From the NCBI GenBank assembly GCA_018239705.1, contig JAFEGS010000061.1:1-6272 (forward strand): a stretch of 6,272 bases of DNA, read 5' to 3'. The notes beneath the pieces were generated by a model. It was not told where the DNA came from and made no database searches. It saw nothing but the letters and a program-made list of their open reading frames with translations. Below are positions 1-4,603 of this stretch, one piece after another. Origin of the DNA: Verrucomicrobiota bacterium. GTDB lineage: Bacteria > Chlamydiota > Chlamydiia > Chlamydiales > FEN-1388. The translations under genes were made by a program, and so were the position numbers. Positions within the stretch are counted from its first letter, which is position 1, and every line of letters begins with the position of its first letter.

Positions 1-1
1 A

Positions 2-73
2 GATTTGCGTTACTGGGTTAGCAACGCTGTACTATTTACAGTGGCGGAATTAGCACACAAATCAATAACTTAG
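2..73 (+). CDS. Possible 3' end of an upstream gene (partial)
   Basis: A frame open from the window edge reads 23 codons (ending ...ELAHKSIT) to a TAG at 71-73. The first 60 bases are less AT-rich than the spacer that follows, as expected for a coding tail before an AT-rich gap. A 4-bp inverted repeat (AACT 67-70, AGTT 76-79) brackets this stop, as repeats do at several other genes here. The frame is not certain: frame 3 is also open to a TAG at 51-53 and would end in a hydrophobic stretch (ICVTGLATLYYLQWRN), which could be a C-terminal membrane anchor. No minus-strand start exists in this stretch. No function can be given. Confidence 0.35.
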   Translation, partial: DLRYWVSNAVLFTVAELAHKSIT

Positions 74-103
74 CGAGTTTTAATTTAAAGTTTATATTTT
101 CAA

Positions 104-111
104 TTTCTTAT
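104..111 (+). promoter_or_regulatory. TCTA-like promoter core for the FYVE-like gene
   Basis: TTTCTTAT lies in an AT-rich leader, with its TCT starting 26 nt before the ATG at 132. It is a one-base variant of the TTTCTAA core found before most genes of the window at nearly the same distance. Confidence 0.4.
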
Positions 112-131
112 TATTATTATTGTACAACAAG

Positions 132-569
132 ATGACAACAACATCAACGGCAGCTACTCCCGTATCGGTAGGCCTTAGCACACCCACAAAATCGCCTACC
201 TTCTCAGTGCCCGAAACTCCTCTTATAAACCAAGGCAACAAAAGAGACTACCCAAGCCTTCATGATGTATTCAGCTGCGATTGGTGCAACGTCCCGTTGG
301 TAGAAGAGGAGAACGCGCCCCCCGTAAGACGACAATGTTTTGTGTGTGGAACTTGCAGTTGCGAAAACTGCGCTTCACAAGGTCACGGACAATCTCTGAC
401 ATACATCGACAGCCGCTTTATTTGTGACAAATGTACCAGAGACTTGGTGCGCTATGTGGAGGTCCACAGCAATACTCCGCTGAAGCGAATGAAGGCTTGC
501 AAACGCAAGATTCGTCACCTCAGTGCGCGGGGACACGTCTTCTCAGTACAAAGACTTACTTTAGATTGA
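132..569 (+). CDS. Small protein with a FYVE-like cross-brace zinc finger
   Basis: The protein has 145 aa. The first ~40 residues are Ser/Thr/Pro-rich and probably disordered. Then come four CxxC pairs: C49/C52, C69/C72, C77/C80 and C98/C101. The spacing C-x2-C-G-x3-C-x2-C (69-80), followed by an Arg shortly before the last pair (R95), is that of FYVE-family fingers. The C-terminus (about 118-133) is basic. The PtdIns3P-binding signature RRHHCR is degenerate: both histidines before C69 are replaced (R67, Q68), and no WxxD motif precedes the first pair. It therefore resembles FYVE-like protein-binding fingers more than a lipid reader. The gap C52-C69 is a few residues longer than usual. C75 and H85 are spare potential ligands, so a RING- or ZZ-like fold is an alternative. 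The ATG at 132 is preferred over an in-frame TTG at 120 because it has an AAG leader and correct promoter spacing. The role is unknown; a host-interaction or membrane-trafficking adaptor is a guess. Confidence 0.85.
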   Translation: MTTTSTAATPVSVGLSTPTKSPTFSVPETPLINQGNKRDYPSLHDVFSCDWCNVPLVEEENAPPVRRQCFVCGTCSCENCASQGHGQSLTYIDSRFICDKCTRDLVRYVEVHSNTPLKRMKACKRKIRHLSARGHVFSVQRLTLD

Positions 570-588
570 GTTTGTAATTTTTAAACTC
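568..588 (+). terminator. Stop-codon hairpin after the FYVE-like gene
   Basis: GAGTTT (568-573) and AAACTC (583-588) form a perfect 6-bp inverted repeat with a 9-nt AT-rich loop. The first arm begins inside the TGA stop. It is a candidate mRNA 3'-end signal of the mimivirus hairpin kind, though much shorter than typical mimivirus hairpins. Confidence 0.4.
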
Positions 589-596
589 TTAATAAA

Positions 597-612
597 TTCT
601 AAATCTAGTTAT
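597..612 (+). promoter_or_regulatory. Doubled TCTA motif upstream of the capsid gene
   Basis: TTCTAAATCTAGTTAT holds two TCTA cores in tandem (598-601 and 604-607), 40 and 34 nt before the capsid ATG. This is the only gene here with two perfect copies, and also the one expected to be expressed most strongly. The distance is slightly longer than the 24-30 nt usual here. Confidence 0.5.
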
Positions 613-637
613 CAAGAAAAGCAAGGCTGTCAAAAAA

Positions 638-1864
638 ATGAGCAAAGAAGTTCTCAATTCGAAGTTCAATGTGCAAGATCCTTTGCACATTGCGGAATTC
701 TCTCCCTCAATCACGCCGTATGGGTTTAAGGGTTACTCCAAACTGCCTAACTGGGAGAAGGAAATTCAGCCTATCCAACCTGTCTCAAGTACGGCTGCAT
801 TGGCTTCCACCATTCGTTTTACCTTCCCCAAACGCTCTACATTTATCGGCCAACATCACTTGGTGGCCACAATCAGCGCTGTTACACCAAACGGAGGAGG
901 CACCGCTCGCTGCGTGGATTACGCTGGTTTTAGATTGTACCCGGCAGTCGTTTATCGCTACGGTTCCAATTTGATTCAAACCATAGACTACCTGACGTTG
1001 CATATGCTACACAGACAAAACAAAAGAAGAGAAGAAAGAGATGCCGAAGCAGTTTTGGTGGGCGGCGATTTGAGCATTGCCGAAAGAGAATCTTTGGCTC
1101 TTTCACCCCAGACATTTTACACCAACATGCCTTGTTGGTGGTCCTACCATCCTAGCGTCTACCTAAACCGAGACGCCCTTTCCCACGACTTGGAAATTGC
1201 TGTCACCACATGTTCTGCTGGCGATTTGACTCAGGGTACTTCGGGTACAATTCCCAGCGTAAGTTTGTCTTCCTTGTACATTCGTGCTGTTTTGCATCAC
1301 GTTGAAGACGACGAAAGAGATTATCACACCGCTGTCACTTTGCATGGCAATGGTGAGGTTATGACAATCAGGGACTTTGAAGAGCAATTGACAAACTCTC
1401 TGCCTGGCGGACAAACTTCATACACCATCAATCTGAGCCTGTTGAAAGGATTGGCGAGTGAACTTCGGTTTGTATTCAGACGAACCAATGCCTTAACTTC
1501 GCCTGGCACTGTGAACAACAAACCATTCGACTATGTCGTATTCGACAACGACTTTATGTCATGGCAAATCAAAGCATCCGGCATCCAAGTGGTCAATTCG
1601 ATGACAGGAAGAGAAAACATTTTCATCCACAACGCAAACGACCACACCGGACAAGCTGGAATGCCGTTTTATGGTTATAGCGCTGCTTGGGATGTAGAGG
1701 ATTTCATAAATTCTACTGGACATCACAACTACGGAGGCTTCAGTTCCCCACAACTGATTTTAACCTTTGCTGCTGATCCTGGAGCTTTGCAATTGGATAT
1801 TTGGGATCTTTCTCTGAACACCGTACAACACGTCAAAGGAGAAATCGTCAAGAACTTCTTGTAA
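638..1864 (+). CDS. Major capsid protein, double jelly-roll type
   Basis: The 408-aa product forms the icosahedral shell; in this family trimers form pseudo-hexameric capsomers. Family marks are visible in order. The first barrel has DYAGFRL (94-100), GSNLIQ (109-114), and the MPCWWSYHPSVYLNRDALSHDLEIAV-type block at 164-189, equivalent to the 'lPFwF...p..alPl.al.yhev.i' block of NCLDV capsids. It closes with SLYIRAVLHHVEDDERD (212-228), the usual 'L...yv.Ld..ER' strand. The second barrel has ELRFVFRR (275-282) in place of the usual 'eliwv' strand, an FSSPQLILTF strand (368-377), and a C-terminal strand ending in NFL. At ~408 residues it is slightly shorter than iridovirus/phycodnavirus capsids (about 430-460) and much shorter than virophage ones (about 600). 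The start follows seven A's (CAAAAAAATG) and the N-terminus is short and polar. It converges with the VLTF3-like gene, 2 bp apart. Confidence 0.95.
   Translation: MSKEVLNSKFNVQDPLHIAEFSPSITPYGFKGYSKLPNWEKEIQPIQPVSSTAALASTIRFTFPKRSTFIGQHHLVATISAVTPNGGGTARCVDYAGFRLYPAVVYRYGSNLIQTIDYLTLHMLHRQNKRREERDAEAVLVGGDLSIAERESLALSPQTFYTNMPCWWSYHPSVYLNRDALSHDLEIAVTTCSAGDLTQGTSGTIPSVSLSSLYIRAVLHHVEDDERDYHTAVTLHGNGEVMTIRDFEEQLTNSLPGGQTSYTINLSLLKGLASELRFVFRRTNALTSPGTVNNKPFDYVVFDNDFMSWQIKASGIQVVNSMTGRENIFIHNANDHTGQAGMPFYGYSAAWDVEDFINSTGHHNYGGFSSPQLILTFAADPGALQLDIWDLSLNTVQHVKGEIVKNFL
1849..1861. terminator. Inverted repeat shared by the two convergent gene ends
   Basis: CAAGAA-C-TTCTTG is a perfect 6-bp inverted repeat around one base (as RNA, a 5-bp stem with a 3-nt loop). 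It lies over the last codons of the capsid gene, just before its TAA, and 6 nt beyond the stop of the minus-strand gene. Because it is palindromic it would fold in both transcripts. Candidate bidirectional 3'-end signal. Confidence 0.4.
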
Positions 1865-1866
1865 CT

Positions 1867-2781
1867 TTATTTGCCGTACTTGAAGATAGACTTTTTGGCC
1901 AATCTCGGACTTCTTCTCACATCTTTCTTGACAATTTTCTTAATGGGTTTACTCAAACACGGTTTACGAGAGACCCTTCTCTTGCGTTGAAAGACTGGTT
2001 TGAAATCCCATTGCAACCAATCCCAAATTTTGGCACAAAGAGCATCTAAGCTTTTCACCTTTGCGCCAGTTCGTAACTGAGGTAAATAGAAGCGATACAT
2101 GTCGCCCTTGCCTCTCCTGCGCAGCAGTTGAAAGATAAGATAATTATAATTGGGTAAGTTGTGTCTGCATTTGGCCGGACTTTTGTGACATTTTGGACCG
2201 CCAGGACAATTATCATTGTGCCTGAAAATATTGAACGGTCTTAAAATGGCAACAAAGTCTCTTTGCATGGCTTCAATGTCGTTGGGATGCAGGGGGGGAG
2301 GAGCCTCGCCACCAAGTTTCTTTCGGATGGTCAACCATTTTTCTGCAAAGCGCTTCATATTTTTTAAAGGGTTCTTTTTGAACTTCTGACTTCTGAACTT
2401 CTCTTGCAGGTCATCAGGTACTGTTATAGATCCGCATATTTTTGCAACGTCTGCTTTGGTAAGGTTTGGTGCTTTTGGGTAGGTGCGTTCGAAATCGCCG
2501 AAATCAAATTCCATTTCAATAAGCTCCCATAATTCAGCAGGAATTGTGGGTTCTGCCAAGCAAAGTTGAGCCATCCTCTCATTGAAATGAAAGATCGCTC
2601 GATACGTGCCCCAAACCCTTTTCGTAGCCCCGAGGATGTACTCCGGCTTTCCACGCGCAAACCCTTCATCCACCTCTGCACTATAATCACATAGACCAGC
2701 ATCAACAACAAGGCCACATTCAGTGCAAACAGCGCTATCTTCAGGGGTTCGTATAAGGTTGTGTTCATGTTCTTGCTCCAT
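1867..2781 (-). CDS. VLTF3-like late transcription factor (poxvirus A2-like)
   Basis: The 304-aa protein belongs to the nucleocytovirus VLTF3 family, which activates late viral promoters. A CxxCG knuckle (C19, C22) opens it. HFNERM..LCLAEPTIPAELWELI (65-88) matches the family's 'HFnE.l.q.q.kE...iP.ev...i' helix region. A linker of basic helices leads to the core: W149/L156-G158 (the 'w..i...lgG' turn), PPPLHPNDIEAM (161-172), FVAILRPFN, then NYNYLIFQLL (211-220), the FYLPQLRT strand (231-238) and the C-terminal WDWLQWDFKPVF (253-264). Two points are unusual. A Cys/His-rich insert (C192, C198, H199, C205, H207) sits just before the NYNY motif and could bind zinc. A Lys/Arg-rich tail (264-304, with RRSPRLAKK) may bind DNA or act as a nuclear signal. 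This is the only minus-strand gene and the only one without a TCTA promoter motif; its start context (CAG before ATG) also lacks the A at -3 of its neighbours. Confidence 0.93.
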   Translation of the reverse strand: MEQEHEHNLIRTPEDSAVCTECGLVVDAGLCDYSAEVDEGFARGKPEYILGATKRVWGTYRAIFHFNERMAQLCLAEPTIPAELWELIEMEFDFGDFERTYPKAPNLTKADVAKICGSITVPDDLQEKFRSQKFKKNPLKNMKRFAEKWLTIRKKLGGEAPPPLHPNDIEAMQRDFVAILRPFNIFRHNDNCPGGPKCHKSPAKCRHNLPNYNYLIFQLLRRRGKGDMYRFYLPQLRTGAKVKSLDALCAKIWDWLQWDFKPVFQRKRRVSRKPCLSKPIKKIVKKDVRRSPRLAKKSIFKYGK

Positions 2782-2837
2782 CTGTTGTTCTTAAATTTAG
2801 GTTTTTTTCTAATAACAACAGTAGCAAGAAAATCAAA
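2782..2837. promoter_or_regulatory. 56-bp divergent intergenic region
   Basis: This spacer must hold the promoters of both the minus-strand VLTF3-like gene and the plus-strand 265-aa gene. Reading plus, TTTCTAAT (2806-2813) lies 30 nt before the ATG at 2838, the standard motif and distance. Reading minus, there is no TCTA; the nearest match is CCTAAA (2801-2796), 20 nt before the ATG at 2781. A 12-bp near-palindrome CTTAAATTTAGG (2790-2801, one T-G mismatch pair) lies in the centre. The asymmetry suggests different expression timing of the two genes. Confidence 0.6.
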
Positions 2838-3635
2838 ATGTCTACTACGCGCATACCAAGGAATCCTAAAGGAAAACTTGAACAAGAGGCTCATAGTCTC
2901 AAAAAGGATGTAGATGAAAAAAGATTGGCAGTAAGTGATAGAACGACTTGGCAAACAGGGCAAGGAAGGGGAGTGGATGCACAAAATGAATTCCCCGCGC
3001 AATACTTCCCGGACCAACAAGAAGAGGATGAACGCATTCAAATGAAGATGCGTCTTTTGCAGGGGCGTGACAGACCTCTTGGAGATGCCATGCTAACTGA
3101 CCAAGATGTGGCGTACTTCATGAAAAAAGAAGAAACAAAGCAACATATTTTGTTTGATGAATGGTTCAGCAGACTCTTTGATACAAAGGACATCAACAAG
3201 AGAAGATTAGCTCAGGAATTATACCCCGAATATTATCAAAAGAGAGAAGAAGAGATCGATCGGCAAGCTGCAATCCAAAAAAAGATTGCAATGATAAAAC
3301 TCAGAGGCATTAAAGATCTCGATGACTTGAAGTTTGTCTACGCTCTGCAAAGTGGAGATATTGTTCTACGCAAAGTACCGCTCTACAACCTTGATGCGCC
3401 TCAAGAAGATTCTAGCGCAAGATTCAAGAAAGGCCTATTCAATCCTGCTCGCAAGAGTAAGGCTGATGATGGATATACAGGACCCATTAGTCTTGGTAGA
3501 AACATGTTTACCGCTGAAGGCATACCAGACATCGGCGCGTTAGCCCCTGTTCCAGCAGGATTCGCAGACGCCGTAGGCGCTTATAGACCAGGGCAACTAG
3601 CTGGGGATGGCGCAGGGCTTGCTGGAATTGTTTAA
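2838..3635 (+). CDS. Charged, helical viral protein of unknown function
   Basis: The 265-aa product has three zones. Residues 1-75 are polar and probably disordered (KGKLEQEAHSLKKDVDEKRL, then Gln/Glu-rich). Residues 85-185 are a dense helical core containing LTDQDVAYFMKKEETKQ, FDEWFSRLFDTKDINKRRLAQELYPEYY, a charged helix KREEEIDRQAAIQKKIAMIKLRG cut by RG, and DLKFVYALQSGDIVL. The last 60 residues are Gly/Pro/Ala-rich and mostly uncharged after a basic patch (196-208). No membrane segment, signal peptide or catalytic motif is visible. The well-spaced aromatic and charged core looks like a conserved folded domain. The position in a late-type block beside the capsid gene suggests a virion or assembly protein, by context only. 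It starts at the first ATG after the divergent promoter, with a TCAAA leader. Confidence 0.85.
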   Translation: MSTTRIPRNPKGKLEQEAHSLKKDVDEKRLAVSDRTTWQTGQGRGVDAQNEFPAQYFPDQQEEDERIQMKMRLLQGRDRPLGDAMLTDQDVAYFMKKEETKQHILFDEWFSRLFDTKDINKRRLAQELYPEYYQKREEEIDRQAAIQKKIAMIKLRGIKDLDDLKFVYALQSGDIVLRKVPLYNLDAPQEDSSARFKKGLFNPARKSKADDGYTGPISLGRNMFTAEGIPDIGALAPVPAGFADAVGAYRPGQLAGDGAGLAGIV

Positions 3636-3638
3636 TTC
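3625..3638 (+). terminator. Stop-codon hairpin after the 265-aa gene
   Basis: GAATT (3625-3629) and AATTC (3634-3638) pair with a 4-nt GTTT loop, and the TAA stop (3633-3635) lies across loop and second arm. It is a short stem, weak alone; it is listed because several other stop codons here carry a similar repeat. Confidence 0.3.
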
Positions 3639-3639
3639 G

Positions 3640-3651
3640 ATTTTCTAAAAT
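3640..3651 (+). promoter_or_regulatory. Palindromic TCTA promoter core for the 95-aa gene
   Basis: ATTTTCTAAAAT places the TCTA core at the centre of a symmetrical AT-rich 12-mer, with TCTA starting 29 nt before the ATG at 3673. This is the form expected of a TCTA core flanked by AT-rich segments. Confidence 0.5.
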
Positions 3652-3653
3652 AA

Positions 3654-3680
3654 ATGTTAACCGAAAAAAAACATGAGTGA
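3654..3680 (+). other. Eight-codon upstream ORF overlapping the next start
   Basis: An ATG at 3654 encodes MLTEKKHE and stops at TGA 3678-3680, overlapping the ATG at 3673 in another frame. It lies 10 nt beyond the start of the TCTA core. If transcription starts upstream of 3654 it would be the first ATG on the mRNA and could dampen translation of the 95-aa protein. If the start is inside the A-run at 3664-3671 it is never translated. Confidence 0.25.
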
Positions 3681-3960
3681 GGAAGCTTTGCAAATAAATA
3701 TCCCAACTGACAGACCAATGCGTGATTGGATGGCTCCCATAGAAGACGTCTTTTCATACTTCGGTTTGACCACGCCTCTTCTTCGCTTAGGTGGTGTAAC
3801 GCTGGCAACAAGCATTTTACTCTTTTGGCTTAGACCCCCCTCTTTGTTTGAAAATGATGGAGAGCCCAGACCTTGGATTTTGTGGAGTTCAAATGGCGTA
3901 ACCACTCCTTGGTGGCTCGTAGCAATTTTGTTGGGATTGGCTTCAGCCACTTTTATATAA
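3673..3960 (+). CDS. Small two-pass membrane protein
   Basis: A 95-aa protein of unknown family. The N-terminal 30 residues are soluble and mostly acidic (MSEEALQINIPTDRP, then APIEDVFSYFGL). Two hydrophobic segments follow: about 36-53 (LLRLGGVTLATSILLFWL, ending before RPP) and about 79-94 (PWWLVAILLGLASATF), with the chain ending at I95. A 25-residue polar loop rich in Pro and Trp (ENDGEPRPWILWSSNGVTTP) separates them. This makes a hairpin topology likely, with both ends on one side. Gene size and position suggest a virion inner-membrane protein, but that is inference. A short upstream ORF overlaps its start (see 3654-3680). Confidence 0.85.
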   Translation: MSEEALQINIPTDRPMRDWMAPIEDVFSYFGLTTPLLRLGGVTLATSILLFWLRPPSLFENDGEPRPWILWSSNGVTTPWWLVAILLGLASATFI

Positions 3961-3962
3961 AA
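3951..3962 (+). terminator. AT palindrome over the stop of the 95-aa gene
   Basis: TTTTATATAAAA is a perfect 12-bp palindrome that contains the TAA stop (3958-3960). As RNA it gives only a 4-bp A-U stem with a 4-nt loop, so it is weak by itself. Chance is a fair alternative in AT-rich sequence. Confidence 0.3.
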
Positions 3963-3967
3963 TTTCA

Positions 3968-3975
3968 TTTCTTCG
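3968..3975 (+). promoter_or_regulatory. Degenerate TCTA-like core for the 195-aa gene
   Basis: TTTCTTCG lies with its TCT starting 26 nt before the ATG at 3996. It keeps the TTTCT part of the shared motif and the spacing but not the final A. No better match exists in this 35-nt gap. Confidence 0.3.
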
Positions 3976-3995
3976 ATTTTTACAGAACGCAAAAA

Positions 3996-4583
3996 ATGGA
4001 AGCAGCTCCCGTTGCTAGTCTTACCAAGGCCGAGTTTCTTCGCCAGAAGATGACCAACTTAATGTGTTGGTTGTGGGACAAATTGGAAGTTCTCAGATTG
4101 AAGCACCCAGAGCTTTTGACATACAAAGACAAAGAAGAAATGACAAAAGCCTTTAATACGTTCAAAGATGAGGAAGAGAAACTACTACGCGATGGTGCGC
4201 TTTTCGATCAAACCAAACATTTTTGTTTGATGGCTACGGGGGGAGTGGAATTTGACTTGGAAGGAAACAATCTTGTGCAGGCACAAAATATTATGTTTGC
4301 TCGCAAAATTGTCACCATTATTGTGGCCCAATTGTTGACTGCTCAGCAAGTAACAAAAATGGTGGAAGAGAAGAAAAAAACAGGAGAAATCCCTGTTGAT
4401 GAAGAAATCGACCTTACCAATCCCGGAATCCTTGCTGAACTGATTCCAGAGCAAAACAGGATCGAATTACAAGCAAAGATTGTTTCAATCACCAAAGAAC
4501 TTCTACCTTGTCTTGCGGATGCAGATTGGCTGAGGATCTGTGCCTACATAAATTGTTTCACAAATACTGTGACAAATTTGTAA
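3996..4583 (+). CDS. Helical protein of unknown function
   Basis: The product has 195 aa and I do not recognise it. It is almost wholly helical in character: an amphipathic N-terminal part (KAEFLRQKMTNLMCWLWDKLEVLRLKHPELL, 11-41), a charged Lys/Glu helix (43-66), a hydrophobic helix about 101-115 (ARKIVTIIVAQLLTA) that is too short and interrupted to call a membrane segment, a charged loop (122-140), and a Cys-containing C-terminus (C172, C182, C187). The frame stays open upstream to 3873, but that stretch overlaps the 95-aa gene. The ATG at 3996 follows a run of five A's at the usual distance from the promoter motif. It begins MEAAP, as the next protein begins MEKEAAP; the two may be diverged relatives. 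The spacing to that gene is 20 nt, the tightest same-strand gap in the window. Confidence 0.85.
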   Translation: MEAAPVASLTKAEFLRQKMTNLMCWLWDKLEVLRLKHPELLTYKDKEEMTKAFNTFKDEEEKLLRDGALFDQTKHFCLMATGGVEFDLEGNNLVQAQNIMFARKIVTIIVAQLLTAQQVTKMVEEKKKTGEIPVDEEIDLTNPGILAELIPEQNRIELQAKIVSITKELLPCLADADWLRICAYINCFTNTVTNL

Positions 4584-4599
4584 TTTTCTAGCAGAAAAT
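4583..4599 (+). terminator. Perfect 7-bp hairpin at the stop of the 195-aa gene
   Basis: ATTTTCT (4583-4589) and AGAAAAT (4593-4599) are perfect inverted repeats around an AGC loop, starting on the last base of the TAA stop and ending 4 nt before the next ATG. It is the best stem in the window. It also contains the TCTA core (4587-4590) of the next gene, so one element may serve both as the 3' signal and the promoter. Confidence 0.45.
4585..4591 (+). promoter_or_regulatory. TCTA promoter core for the 227-aa gene
   Basis: TTTCTAG, with TCTA starting only 17 nt before the ATG at 4604. The motif is exact but the spacing is the shortest seen here, so the leader would be very short. Confidence 0.4.
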
Positions 4600-4603
4600 A
4601 AAA

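Noticed and set aside
120..131. TTG start four codons upstream of the FYVE-like gene
   Set aside because: A eukaryotic virus gene is expected to use ATG. The ATG at 132 has A at -3 and the usual promoter distance.
638..1864. Virophage-type or adenovirus-type capsid protein
   Set aside because: The length is far below virophage (about 600) or adenovirus hexon sizes, and the DYxGFRL, GSNLIQ and MPxWW...H motifs match the nucleocytovirus type.
1801..2049. 82-codon plus-strand frame across the convergent stops
   Set aside because: It overlaps the end of the capsid gene and the basic tail of the VLTF3-like gene, has no promoter motif or independent support, and does not resemble a protein family.
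2424..3041. 205-codon minus-strand open frame across the divergent promoter
   Set aside because: It overlaps the VLTF3-like gene and the 265-aa gene, both far better supported, and crosses their promoter region. Its product is low in structure-like pattern; it is a shadow frame.
3873..3995. Upstream extension of the 195-aa gene
   Set aside because: It overlaps the 3' end of the 95-aa gene and encodes a composition unlike the rest. The ATG at 3996 follows an A-run in the usual way.
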